In this document: positions 1-7,826 of the stretch, in pieces | Layout: each line of letters opens with the position of its first letter | Position numbering within the stretch: the first letter of the stretch is position 1 | Source of the DNA: Coemansia sp. RSA 1804 | Taxonomy: Eukaryota; Kickxellomycota; Kickxellomycetes; Kickxellales; Kickxellaceae | Assembly (NCBI GenBank): GCA_027578815.1 | Contig: JANBTH010000605.1 | Location: 1-13,895 of the forward strand | Direction of reading: 5' to 3' | Length of the DNA stretch: 13,895 bases | Translations under genes and position numbers: made by a program | The notes under the pieces: model-generated | The model's input: the letters and a program-made list of their open reading frames with translations, nothing else | The model's database searches: none | What the model was told of the DNA's origin: nothing

Positions 1-494
1 CGCGCAAACTCCGCCGACTCCACGAACCGCGCCATCCCGTCCTCGCCGCCAATCTCCTCGTCCGGCACGTACACCAGATGCAGTGTGCGCCGCAGCCGCA
101 CGCCCTCGCTGCGCAGCCGCCGCACCGCCTCCAGGTAGCAGTGTCCGACGATCTTCATGTCCTGCGATCCGCGCGCAATGATGCGGAAGTCGCCGTCGCC
201 TGTCGCCACGCGCGCTGCCTCGAACGGCGGGTGCGTCCAGAACTCCTCGAACACCGGCACGACGTCGGTGTGTGAGTTGAGGATGATGCTGGGCTCCTCG
301 GGGCTCGTTCCCTCCCACGTCAGCACCACCACCGGCTTGCCTGTCACGTACTCGTGCGTCTGGAACCCGAGCCCAATCTCCCGCGCCTGGCCCTCCAGGA
401 ACCGCGTGCAGCTGGCGTAGTCTGGCGCTGGCTGCACCGTCTTGATGCGCAGGTACTCGATGAACCGCTGCACCGACGGCTGTATCTCCGCCAT
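1..494 (-). CDS. Aminoacylase-1-like M20 metallopeptidase (N-terminal part, truncated by window edge)
   Basis: Reading leftward from the ATG at 494-492 gives 164 codons, open to the edge, so only the N-terminal part is present. Aminoacylase-1 hydrolyses N-acyl-L-amino acids to a carboxylate and the free amino acid in the cytosol, using two zinc ions. Visible M20 landmarks are the metal-site motif HTDVVPV (His75, Asp77), GSQDMK with the bridging Asp112, and PDEEIGG with the general base Glu146 and zinc ligand Glu147. The stretch YLEAVRRL at 120-127 is also typical of ACY1 rather than of carboxypeptidase S or ArgE. The dimerisation domain and last zinc ligand lie outside the window. There is no signal peptide, consistent with a cytosolic enzyme. 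It is divergently transcribed from the nuclease gene at 932. The family assignment is secure; substrate preference is inferred. Confidence 0.93.
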   Translation of the reverse strand, partial: MAEIQPSVQRFIEYLRIKTVQPAPDYASCTRFLEGQAREIGLGFQTHEYVTGKPVVVLTWEGTSPEEPSIILNSHTDVVPVFEEFWTHPPFEAARVATGDGDFRIIARGSQDMKIVGHCYLEAVRRLRSEGVRLRRTLHLVYVPDEEIGGEDGMARFVESAEFA

Positions 495-931
495 GCTTCC
501 TTTCTCTCTTTCTGTTGTTGGTGGTGGTGGTGTTGGTGCTGTTGCTCCTGGCTGCCGTGAAAAGCAAAGAGGTGTGGTGGTCGATAGAGCTGGAAAATCA
601 ATGTAATGGTAAAAGGTGGAGGAGAGCCAAGAGTCGTCGAGTCAATGCGGGATTGCTCAGTCAAGCCATGCCTTTTTACTGCACTTTTTCTTTTGCTCGC
701 TGTACGCTATTCTGGCTGCAGAACTCTTTATCTTTTTTTCTTCTTCTTTTTCACCCGGGTCATCGTCAGCTCCTGCATCGCATATTCTTTGTTCCCTTGT
801 TCAGAGCTTATCTCTCCCTGTGCATAACACTTACAGCGCTTTTTCTTTCCTTCCCAGCTGTTGTTGTTGGTGTTGTTGGTGTTGTTTATTCTCTGTGCAA
901 TTCGACTCTCTCTCTCTCTCCCACCCCAGCC
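495..931. promoter_or_regulatory. Shared divergent promoter between aminoacylase and nuclease genes
   Basis: This 437-bp gap lies between two divergent start codons, so it must hold both promoters and 5' UTRs. It has GTT/GGT-rich stretches near each end (about 513-545 and 858-887), long pyrimidine tracts in between, and a CT dinucleotide run at 906-920 just before the nuclease ATG. I see no convincing TATA box. The frame of the nuclease is open upstream to 515, but that part translates to Leu/Phe/Ser-rich low-complexity sequence and is most likely UTR. Confidence 0.6.
906..920. repeat. CT dinucleotide microsatellite in 5' leader
   Basis: Seven and a half CT units sit about 11 bp before the nuclease ATG. 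Pyrimidine-rich leaders like this are common in fungal promoters. It is probably a leader or promoter tract with no coding role. Confidence 0.6.
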
Positions 932-1906
932 ATGCAGCGTCTGCTTGCCTTTGTCGCCGGCTCGGTCTTTGGCGGCGGCGCCATGTACGCGCTAGTCAAG
1001 CCAAGCGCACCAGCAACGCCCGTCTCACAGCAGCAGCAGCAGCAGCAGCAGCCGCCGCCGGCACCACCTGTTCACGCCCACGGGATGCCCGAGTTCCAGC
1101 AGCCATTCAAGCGCCAGGTGGACAGCAGCATAAACAGCCCTGCCGACAACGAGTTCCTCAAGTTCGGGAACCCAGGCCCAGTGTCCGATTTCCTGCTCCG
1201 GTCCCGGTACGCCGCGTCGTACAACCGCGCCCTGCGCAACCCGAACTGGGTGGCCGAGCACCTGACGCAGGGCAACCTGAAGGGGTCCGGCGACCGCGCG
1301 TCCTCCGAGTTCAAGGAAGACCCTGCGCTGCCGGGGCCGTTCCGCGCGCAGCTGAAGGACTACTACCGGTCCGGGTACGACCGCGGCCACATGTGCCCGG
1401 CGGCGGATGCGAAGAAGGACACGGAGTCGATGAACGAGACGTTTCTGCTGTCGAATATCGCGCCCCAGGTGGGCAAGGGCTTCAACCGCAACTACTGGGC
1501 CAGCCTCGAGTCCTTTGTTCGCGACCTGACTCGATCCTTCGACGACGTCTACTGCATCACGGGGCCCCTGTACCTGCCCGAGAAGCAGGCCGACGGCAAG
1601 TGGCGCGTCTCCTACGAGGTCATCGGTTCCCCGCCTAACGTCGCCGTGCCCACTCATTTCTTCAAGGTCGTCCTGGCCAAGCGCAACAACGAGCCCGCTG
1701 TTGCCCTGGGCGCCTTTGCCCTGCCCAACAAGGAGATCGATAATTCCACCCCGCTCTCCGACTTTGTCCTGCCCCTCGAGGCTGTCGAGAAGGCTGCTGG
1801 CCTCCAGTTCTTCGACAAGGTCGAGCGCAAGCAGGGGGCTGTTGTGCCGCTGTGCTCCAAGGTCAACTGCACGCTGGAGCACGATTCGTGGAAGAAGAAA
1901 AAGTAA
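932..1906 (+). CDS. NUC1: Mitochondrial DNA/RNA non-specific endonuclease, NUC1/EndoG type
   Basis: The product of 324 residues matches the fungal Nuc1/EndoG family over its whole length. Enzymes of this family cut DNA and RNA with a single Mg2+, act in mitochondria, and can move to the nucleus during cell death. The N-terminus (about residues 4-22) is a hydrophobic, Gly/Ala-rich segment like the membrane anchor/targeting region of Nuc1. It is followed by a poly-Gln run (33-40), a Pro-rich linker, and the catalytic domain from about residue 75. The ββα-Me motif is DRGH at 150-153 with catalytic His153, and FNRNYW at 184-189 supplies the metal-binding Asn185. Further family marks are a GPLYLP motif and a YEVIGSPPNVAVPTHFFK-like block near 225-250. 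The C-terminal CSKVNC resembles the yeast CKEVNC. After DRGH the sequence is MCPAAD, not the QAPAAD of yeast Nuc1. The ATG at 932 gives the family's usual N-terminus; the upstream open frame is not conserved-looking. A single exon is seen. Confidence 0.95.
   Translation: MQRLLAFVAGSVFGGGAMYALVKPSAPATPVSQQQQQQQQPPPAPPVHAHGMPEFQQPFKRQVDSSINSPADNEFLKFGNPGPVSDFLLRSRYAASYNRALRNPNWVAEHLTQGNLKGSGDRASSEFKEDPALPGPFRAQLKDYYRSGYDRGHMCPAADAKKDTESMNETFLLSNIAPQVGKGFNRNYWASLESFVRDLTRSFDDVYCITGPLYLPEKQADGKWRVSYEVIGSPPNVAVPTHFFKVVLAKRNNEPAVALGAFALPNKEIDNSTPLSDFVLPLEAVEKAAGLQFFDKVERKQGAVVPLCSKVNCTLEHDSWKKKK
1028..1051 (+). repeat. (CAG)8 microsatellite encoding poly-Gln in the nuclease linker
   Basis: Eight perfect CAG codons encode Gln33-40 between the membrane/targeting segment and the Pro-rich linker of the nuclease. 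It is followed directly by CCG-type proline codons. Being in frame and in a linker, it could vary in length without harming the catalytic domain. Confidence 0.9.
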
Positions 1907-2123
1907 GGGAGACCCTCAAGGCTATATACGTACGGTGCTGTTTCTTTTCCTGGCTATGCGCGGGAGGAGACTGTTGCCTAGAAACATATTGTTAAACACA
2001 TGCATTCACTAGTACGATGGGATGGAACCCCGATAGTTAGGAAACAGAAGGAGTGGTGATTTTATATAGCTGTGAAATAGAGAACGAAAGATGGAATTAA
2101 GAAATAAGAACGGTGGTTTCTAA

Positions 2124-2475
2124 TTAAACAAGCTGCGTGAATGCAACGATGGCGGCGAACCCAGCAAAGCTAGAGTACATGGTGGTCCGGGACGAGGAGG
2201 AGCCAGAAGTGTGGGTATCGTCGTCGGTACTGCTGGAGCTTTCCTCGTTATCCGAGTTGTTCTTGCCGGCGTTGAAGTCGGACTCGAGCCGGCTGGCCTG
2301 CTCAGCAGCGTTGTCGGTGACCTTGCTGAATGCATCGACTGCTCCGTCCGTGACCTTGCTGAATGCGTCGACTGCCCCGTCCGTGATCTTGCTGATGATG
2401 TTGGCGCCGTTGGAGGTGACCGCGTCAAACGCACCTCCTGCGTTGCTGACGACGTTATCGATCAAATCCCTGCGG

Positions 2476-2507
<32 letters not shown>

Positions 2508-2570
2508 ATTGGCTTCGGCCAGCGCAACGGCTGGGACGGCAAGAAGTGCAAGGGCGAGCTTGGTGTTCAT
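2124..2570 (-). CDS. Small secreted protein with poly-Asn, 11-residue repeats and GPI-type tail
   Basis: I do not recognise a family. The 148-residue product starts MNTKLALALLAVPAVALA, a clear signal peptide with likely cleavage after Ala18 or Ala20. A run of 12 Asn (21-32) and RR follow. Residues 38-103 divide into six consecutive 11-residue units: DNVVSNAGGAF, DAVTSNGANII, SKITDGAVDAF, SKVTDGAVDAF, SKVTDNAAEQA, SRLESDFNAGK. Hydrophobic residues recur at the same places, predicting amphipathic 11/3-type helices like those of perilipins or synucleins; that likeness is of pattern, not homology. A Ser/Asp-rich acidic stretch (about 104-130) leads to a hydrophobic C-terminus ending IVAFTQLV, as in GPI-anchored fungal surface proteins. 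The start at 2570 is preferred because it begins the signal peptide; the in-frame ATG at 2666 would bury it. It converges on the nuclease gene. The protein at 11768-12208 has the same plan. Confidence 0.8.
2317..2415 (-). repeat. 33-bp tandem repeat inside secreted-protein gene
   Basis: Three units of 33 bp begin at 2317, 2350 and 2383. The first two differ at only two positions, and the third is more diverged. Each unit encodes one 11-residue repeat of the secreted protein, so the protein repeat arose, at least partly, by recent tandem duplication in the DNA. Confidence 0.85.
2475..2510 (-). repeat. (AAC)11AAT trinucleotide repeat encoding 12 Asn
   Basis: On the coding strand one AAT is followed by eleven AAC codons, encoding Asn21-32 of the secreted protein just after the signal peptide. 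The run is nearly pure at the DNA level, so length variation between strains is likely. Confidence 0.9.
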
Positions 2571-2779
2571 GGCTGTGTTGCGGGTAATGTGTGTGTATGC
2601 AATCGAGCTGCTAGGAGAAACAGATAACAGATGCTGCTGGTGTCGCTGACGATATAAGGATAACAAGAGGAAGGAAATGTTACAAACGATGTTCCGCGGT
2701 CTTTTTGGAGAGTGGTAGGGTGAAATGAAAATGAAAGGAGGGGATATCCGCCCGACTCACCCCACCGTCCTCCTCCCCC

Positions 2780-2787
2780 TTTATATA
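2780..2787 (-). promoter_or_regulatory. TATA box candidate for the secreted-protein gene
   Basis: TATATAAA on the minus strand lies in a C-rich plus-strand context about 210 bp upstream of the ATG at 2570. This leaves room for a 5' UTR of roughly 180 nt, or a leader intron. The match to the TATA consensus is perfect, but use as a promoter is inferred from position alone. Confidence 0.45.
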
Positions 2788-3854
2788 CCTTGTGACAATG
2801 TGAAATAAATATAGAAATAGAAATAACTAGAACATTTTGTTGTGTTTTCGCTTGTTTTCACATCCACACTCCACCCGCCTCCCCAATGGAAACCGCAGAA
2901 GAAATAAAAAGTTTCCGCACTTTACCCTATGTCAAAACAAAAAAAGCCATTTCTCTCTCTCCCCATCCCGTTGCAAACAAGGATCATGCTGTTTTTTTCG
3001 TTCCTCTATCAACCATGTCATTTTCTTGGCAGTGGCTGAACCAATTCAATGACGTTCAGTCTAATTCTGCTCTATTCAATCTGTTTTCTCCCCTTGGACA
3101 ATGAGCGCTATTTTCCTCTTCCGTATACGCTATACGCTGTAGTTTTATGGAAAATAAAAATAACGTGAAAGATTGCGAAAATCCTACACTTTAAACAGAA
3201 ACCCACGAGCTTGCTATTTCTCTACTAATTTCTTACATTTTGGGGGGTAAGAGACACGCTTTTTTCTATTTACCATGACGAAATTATTTATATTTCTGCA
3301 TGCAACCAATGACTACTCCTAGTTTTCTGTTTTTATCATGCCTTGTGTTGTTGACCTAATTCCTATGCATCCTGACATAGCCCCCCTCTCGCTCGAACTA
3401 AAAAACAAACCACATGTATGTTTATTTCTGGAACGTCGTCTATTTTTAGATTTCCGCATCTTCTCTCGTTTTCCATCACATTCTCCCCCAGCTTCCTCAT
3501 CTGACGCGGCTCCGGTGCTGCTTCCGCCAATGCCCTTTCTCCTACCCGCACAAAAAGCTGAGACAATAGGAAAAAGTCGGACGAGAGCCGCCATCCGCAG
3601 CAAAGGGTTCTGCGGAATTGGTACAGCCCAACTCTCCTCTTCTCCTTCTTCATCACTAGAACAGAGTAAAGAGGCGGCAGTGTTGACAAAAGGCATTCCA
3701 TTGCGTAGCACAACATAGAAGAAAAGAAGAGAAACAACAAAAAAGAGAAAGGAAAGGAAGAGGGCGGGTCATCTTTTGAGGAAATGCTCTAAATCGGAGA
3801 AACAAAGCAAGCAGAGCAAACAAATCGGGTAAAAGAAGAAGAGTCTGACCCATT

Positions 3855-3860
3855 TTTATT
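3855..3860 (-). terminator. Poly(A) signal AATAAA for RPL17
   Basis: AATAAA on the minus strand lies about 31 nt past the RPL17 stop codon, the expected place for a cleavage/polyadenylation signal in a gene with a short 3' UTR. Confidence 0.6.
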
Positions 3861-3891
3861 TGGCACGATATCCTTTTCTCAAACTACTAAT

Positions 3892-4449
3892 TTACTGGCG
3901 GCTGGCACGAAGACGCTTGGCAGCAAGCTGCTGGCGGGTCTGGAAAACAACGGCGGCACGCTCATCCTTGGCCTTCTCGACGTTCTTCTCTTCCTCGGAG
4001 GCGATGATCTCAATATGGCAGGGGCTCCTCTTGTACGGGTTGATGCGACCGTGGGCACGGTAGGTGCGGCGTCCCCTCTTGGCAGCGGGATTCACCAGAA
4101 TGTGCTTGATGACAAGATCCTCGGCATTCAGGCCCTTGCTCTCGGCGTTGGCCTGGAGGTTCTTGAGCAGATCAAGCACGTACTGTGCGCTCTTGGCGGG
4201 CCAGCGGGCAAGCGTGGCTCCGAATGCCTTGGCCTGGGCTGTGCGCCCAATGCCGCGGTGGAAGCGGCGGAACGGAATGCACTGCTTGTGCTCCTTCACG
4301 TCCTTCAGGTATGCAACTGCGTTGAGCAGCTTGCGGCCCTTGATTGCGTTTGCCGTCTCAACCGTGTTCTTGAAGTGAACAGTGAGGTGAGAGCCACGGC
4401 ACTTGGCCGACTTTGCCTCGTTGGCTGGGGTAGCAGAGTAACGCGCCAT
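3892..4449 (-). CDS. RPL17: 60S ribosomal protein L17 (uL22), cytosolic
   Basis: The 185-residue product is an end-to-end match to eukaryotic RPL17/uL22, a large-subunit protein that lines the peptide exit tunnel. Diagnostic blocks are MARYS at the start, VHFKNTVETANAIKG (about 24-38), the QCIPFRRFHRGIGR block (about 56-69), the ARWPAKSAQYVLDLLKN segment, and RRTYRAHGRINPYKRSPCHIE in the tunnel-loop region, followed by the usual charged C-terminal tail. The length is normal (human 184). There is no intron in the coding region, whereas many fungi interrupt this gene. High use of G/C-ending codons fits a strongly expressed gene. An upstream ATG at 4508 opens a different frame that overlaps the real start, so the transcript probably begins downstream of 4508. 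Confidence 0.98.
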   Translation of the reverse strand: MARYSATPANEAKSAKCRGSHLTVHFKNTVETANAIKGRKLLNAVAYLKDVKEHKQCIPFRRFHRGIGRTAQAKAFGATLARWPAKSAQYVLDLLKNLQANAESKGLNAEDLVIKHILVNPAAKRGRRTYRAHGRINPYKRSPCHIEIIASEEEKNVEKAKDERAAVVFQTRQQLAAKRLRASRQ

Positions 4450-5824
4450 TTGTATAGTTCTCCTACAATTATCCTTCGTTCAGAGTTACGAGGCAAGTAG
4501 AAAGACATGGTTGTTTGTGTTGATTAGTTGATAATGCAGTGTCAGCGGAGGTCTTTTTGTTTGTTCGGTTGCTGCAATACAGATAAGGCGGTGGGATCAT
4601 AAGCAACTGCCATTGGAATTGTGCTGGTGCGAGGAATGGAAGGAGATGAAGGGATTCCAAGGCGCCAGAAAGTCACAGCCAAAAGTGAAAGTTCGAGGAA
4701 CAGAAGCTGTTGCGGTAGATTGACTTTCTGGGTTTGCTGTCCTTTTTCGCTCTGAATCAAGAGGCCCCCACTCAGCAAGCAATTTGGATAGCAGACGCAA
4801 AGCTCTGGAGAAAATAGCAACGGCCTGTCTTTCAGTCTGAAATGCAGTACACAAAACATTCAATTTCGTTCCTCCGAATTCAGAGCTTCTCGAATGTTGC
4901 TTAAAAGCTATTTAATTGTACACAACGCTTTTCCGCACACACCAGAGCCGCATCCATCAAATAGCCTAGAGTCGCATCCATCAGTTGCTGGTATCCTTTC
5001 GCCACTCCTCCCCTTCCTCCTTATTCCAAGCCTGTTTGTGCGAATCCATCACAGCGACAGCAGCCATTTCCGTTGGATTCGCCTTCGCTTTCTAACGCCG
5101 CATCCGTCAAACACCACCACTTCTTTCTTACGACATTTACCTCTAAAATAAAAATTATGCGAGATGAGAGTGGAAAGAGCGATTCACACTTGCTTACTGA
5201 AGCTGTGGGCGCAATCAACCATCTCTCATTCTCTTTTCAAGCTCTGTAGGATGCACTTTTTTTGGCCAATGAATCAAGCAAATTGATAAACGTATTACTG
5301 GATCAGATCATGGATTATGCAGTTGTAGTATATACGATTCTATTGGTCTTCTACCCAGCCAATTCTCTGTTGCCAGCCGCTTATTTGTCCTTTTAAGACT
5401 GAGGAGCAAGCTCAAAGTCTCCCACCCGCCATCAATCACCATGCCATCCATTTGCCTGCTGTTCTATTTTTCTCATCTTTCTTGCTGCTGCCGCTGTTAC
5501 TTTTAAATGCCACTCTTTCTTTTCTTTACTTTTTTCTGTATTTTAAATGTAATTCTGTAAAAGCTACACATGCACACACTCACAACATAATCCTGTTGCA
5601 TTCTACGCCTTTGTACTGGTTTTTATTTTAATTGTCTTCTTCAAGTCAGCAAGAAAAAAGAAGCAATTCTTTATATTTCAGGTCTGCCTCGTGTTCAGTC
5701 TCGTTTTGGTTGTTTGAAATTCGACACAAAATACATATATTTATGGCAAAGTAGCGTCTCGTATAACGTTACTACCACTACTACATCTCTGTCTATATTT
5801 CTTCCTGGGCAGTCCTTTTTTTCC
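4450..5824. promoter_or_regulatory. 1.4-kb intergenic region between divergent RPL17 and RING ligase genes
   Basis: This gap separates two divergent genes and should contain both promoters. It has no supported coding sequence: open frames at about 4542-4863 on the minus strand and 4894-5151 on the plus strand have no family resemblance. The 4940-5110 segment carries four copies of an 11-base motif (annotated separately). From about 5450 to 5690 it is T-rich, as in fungal core promoters. Confidence 0.5.
4949..5109 (+). repeat. Four dispersed copies of the motif CGMATCCRTCA
   Basis: Copies lie at 4949-4959 and 4973-4983 (both CGCATCCATCA), 5041-5051 (CGAATCCATCA) and 5099-5109 (CGCATCCGTCA), all in the same orientation. 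The first two sit inside a 16-base near-perfect direct repeat 24 bp apart. The cluster lies about 500-715 bp from either start codon, where upstream activating sites would be expected. The binding factor is unknown. Confidence 0.55.
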
Positions 5825-6814
5825 ATGGATGCGACATCAGCTAACGGCGCCAACACCAGTAACAACGATGATAATAATATTGGCCCTGACGAGAGCAATT
5901 GTGGCCAAATGACAGAGACAACCCCTGCCCAGCAGGTATCAGAGCGGACTGAGGAGAGCGTAGACATATCGTTTCGGCAAAGCGACAGTGCAAATAGAGA
6001 CGAGAACAACGAAATACGGCTGAGGAGACGGCGAGAAGGCGACCAGACAGAAGCAGCCGTGGAGACAGAGGGACAGACCACTGCGCGACAGGAGGACAAG
6101 GGGAAGCGAGCGGTAAACGAAACCCGTGCCGATGATGGCGGCGGGTCCGCAGATAGTCGTTCCGATAAGGCCAATGAGGATAGCGCGGCAAAAGAAGAGG
6201 AAGGAGAGGAAGGAGAGGAAGCATCACAACGTCATCCGGACAACGCCAGCAACGAGTTTAGCTGCAACATCTGTTTTGACACATCAACGGATCCCGTTCT
6301 GACTATCTGCGGACACTTGTTTTGCTGGTCGTGTCTGGCACAGTGGCTGGAGCGCAGCGCAACATGCCCCGTGTGCAAGGCTGGATGCGACAAGGAGAAG
6401 GTTATTCCGGTGTATGGGCGCGGTAAAGACGAAAAAGACCCGCGGCTTAATCCTAATATCCCGAGTCGGCCGGTTGGACAGAGACCGCCAGCGCCGCAGC
6501 GCCAGCACAGCCAGTTCTTTGGATTCGACTCGTTCGGCGTCCCTGGCAGCTTCCATGGTATCGGCGGAGGCATAGCTATGGGGCGGATGGGCGGTGCCAC
6601 CCACACGTATATCGGCGGATTTGGTATCCTGCCGGCGCTCATGGGGTTCTCATCGTTTCCTATAAACGCAGCAGGCAGCAGCAACAGCAATAGCGGCAAT
6701 GCCGGGGGTCCTGGCACAGCAGGCCCTGGGCAGCAGGCAGGGCAGCAGGCGTTTGTGTCGCGCGTGCTGATGATGCTGGCGGCTATGATTCTCATGAGTA
6801 TCGTGTTCAGCTAA
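5825..6814 (+). CDS. RNF5/RNF185-type membrane-anchored RING E3 ubiquitin ligase
   Basis: The 329-residue product carries a C3HC4 RING at 147-184: Cys147, Cys150, Cys162, His164, Cys167, Cys170, Cys181, Cys184, with the CGHLFCWSCLAQWLE core typical of RNF5/RNF185/RMA1. KVIPVYGRG (192-200) and a RPVGQRPPAP segment follow, again as in RNF185. The last 20 residues (310-329) form a hydrophobic tail anchor, with a weaker Gly/Phe/Leu-rich segment near 260-280. Family members sit in the ER membrane, facing the cytosol, and ubiquitinate misfolded membrane proteins for ERAD. The 146-residue N-terminal extension is acidic, Asn/Ser/Glu-rich and probably disordered; metazoan relatives start their RING near residue 27-40. 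I chose the ATG at 5825 over the in-frame one at 5714 because the extra 37 residues look like translated UTR. The stop codon overlaps an AATAAA. Confidence 0.93.
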   Translation: MDATSANGANTSNNDDNNIGPDESNCGQMTETTPAQQVSERTEESVDISFRQSDSANRDENNEIRLRRRREGDQTEAAVETEGQTTARQEDKGKRAVNETRADDGGGSADSRSDKANEDSAAKEEEGEEGEEASQRHPDNASNEFSCNICFDTSTDPVLTICGHLFCWSCLAQWLERSATCPVCKAGCDKEKVIPVYGRGKDEKDPRLNPNIPSRPVGQRPPAPQRQHSQFFGFDSFGVPGSFHGIGGGIAMGRMGGATHTYIGGFGILPALMGFSSFPINAAGSSNSNSGNAGGPGTAGPGQQAGQQAFVSRVLMMLAAMILMSIVFS

Positions 6815-6818
6815 TAAA
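6813..6818 (+). terminator. AATAAA overlapping the RING ligase stop codon
   Basis: AATAAA begins inside the TAA stop at 6812-6814. If used as the poly(A) signal, the 3' UTR would be only about 15-30 nt. This could be a chance result of the A-rich sequence after the stop. Confidence 0.35.
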
Positions 6819-7127
6819 AAACCTAGTGACTATTGATGGTAGTTTTCAAGCGGTCACTTAGGATATTGCTTTTTTTGTTTTAATTTTTGTGTGTGTAAAG
6901 AACATCCTTTTGAAACAACTTCAAGGTGCGAAGAAAAATAGTGGTTCTAGAAATTGAACTGGGTGCAGCAATATTTCGTTGCCCTTTTCCTGTCTGCCTT
7001 CTTTTCTTTCTGCCTTTATCTTTCTTTACCCACTTTTCTTTTTACCAAGTATATACTTTTCAAGCAACACCCTTTTTTTGCACATCTCGCGGATTCAGCG
7101 CTTCTTCATCTACACTTTGCAACAACA
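6815..7127 (+). promoter_or_regulatory. Promoter region of the V-ATPase subunit E gene
   Basis: This 313-bp gap lies between two genes on the same strand. From about 6970 to 7080 it is a long pyrimidine-rich tract, and TATATAC occurs at 7050-7056, about 72 bp before the ATG. The coding frame is open from 6954, but that part translates to Phe/Leu-rich sequence, so it is read here as leader. Confidence 0.5.
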
Positions 7128-7826
7128 ATGTCGACCGCCGCCGCACGCCCCATGAATGATGAGGAGGTGTTCTCCGAGATGAACAAGATGGTTGCGTTCA
7201 TTAAGCAGGAGGCTATGGAGAAGGCCCGCGAAATCAAAGTGAAGGCCGATGAGGAGTTCAACATTGAGAAGGCCAAGCTTGTCCGGCAGGAGTCGATTAA
7301 CGTAGAGGAGCAGTTCCAGCGCAAGGTCAAGCAGGCACAGGTGAAGCAGCGGATCCTCGAGTCGACGCTCATCAACAAGTCCCGGCTCAAGGTCCTGCAG
7401 GAGCGGCAGAGTCTGCTGGAGTCCGTATTCGTGGAGGCACGGAGCGAACTGGAGAAGGTTCCCAACGACACGGAAAAGTACAAGACCCTGCTTGTCAACC
7501 TGTGTGTGCAGGCGTTTGTGCAGCTCAACGACACCACGGTCAATGTCCGCGGACGCAAGGCTGACATCGGCCTGCTGAAGGAGTGCGTGCCCAAGGCGGT
7601 CGAGACATACAACCAGAAGTATGGAAAGAGCGTCAAGGCCACTGTTGTTGAGCCGACTCCGCTTGCTGATAGCGTCCTGGGCGGCGTGCGTGTGTCTGCG
7701 CTCAATGACCGCATTACCGTCGACAACACGTTGCTGGCGCGTCTGGAGCTCTCCTCTGACCGCATGCTCCCGCAGCTGCGCCATATTCTCTTTGGCCAGT
7801 CGCCCAACCGCAAGTTCTTCAACTAG
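7128..7826 (+). CDS. VMA4: V-type proton ATPase subunit E
   Basis: The 232-residue product (yeast Vma4: 233) is subunit E of the V1 sector. E pairs with subunit G to form the peripheral stalks that hold the ATPase head against the membrane sector, acidifying the vacuole and endosomes. Residues about 10-110 are a long charged helix with the family start pattern MVAFIKQEAMEKAREI, then EEFNIEKAKL and SRLKVLQERQ. The globular C-terminal domain includes a VRGRKADIGLL block, GGVRVSALNDRITVDNTL, and the terminal segment LPQLRHILFGQSPNRKFFN, all matching the family. The ATG at 7128 follows a CAACAACA leader and gives the family's normal length; Met9 is a less likely alternative. No intron is seen. 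Confidence 0.97.
   Translation: MSTAAARPMNDEEVFSEMNKMVAFIKQEAMEKAREIKVKADEEFNIEKAKLVRQESINVEEQFQRKVKQAQVKQRILESTLINKSRLKVLQERQSLLESVFVEARSELEKVPNDTEKYKTLLVNLCVQAFVQLNDTTVNVRGRKADIGLLKECVPKAVETYNQKYGKSVKATVVEPTPLADSVLGGVRVSALNDRITVDNTLLARLELSSDRMLPQLRHILFGQSPNRKFFN

Larger units (their letters stand above)
2571..3891. other. 1.3-kb intergenic region with no supported gene
   Basis: The right part is the 3' flank of RPL17 and the left part is the promoter of the secreted protein. About 2700-3330 is AT-rich with poly-A/poly-T runs and no coding signal. About 3319-3740 is richer in GC and stays open in three frames over both strands for 125-130 codons. None of those translations resembles a protein family; they are rich in Ser, Arg and Lys. 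A hairpin with a 7-bp stem lies at 3594-3616. No tRNA or recognised snRNA is seen. Confidence 0.5.

Noticed and set aside
515..931. In-frame extension of the nuclease to an ATG at 515
   Set aside because: Translates to Leu/Phe/Ser/Val-rich low-complexity sequence from GTT and CT repeats; the ATG at 932 gives the normal Nuc1 N-terminus.
1025..1882. 285-codon open frame antisense to the nuclease
   Set aside because: Shadow of the GC-rich coding strand: Leu/Val/Arg-rich, poly-Leu from the CAG run, no family resemblance.
4015..4500. 161-codon open frame antisense to RPL17
   Set aside because: Lies wholly over a conserved ribosomal protein gene and extends over its start; a by-product of codon bias.
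4670..4678. AGTCACAG, similar to the HomolD box of fission yeast ribosomal-protein promoters
   Set aside because: Mismatched to the consensus and about 220 bp from the RPL17 start, farther than usual for that element.
5714..5824. Earlier in-frame start for the RING ligase
   Set aside because: Adds a Thr/Ser/Tyr-rich stretch typical of translated leader; the ATG at 5825 is followed by plausible coding sequence.
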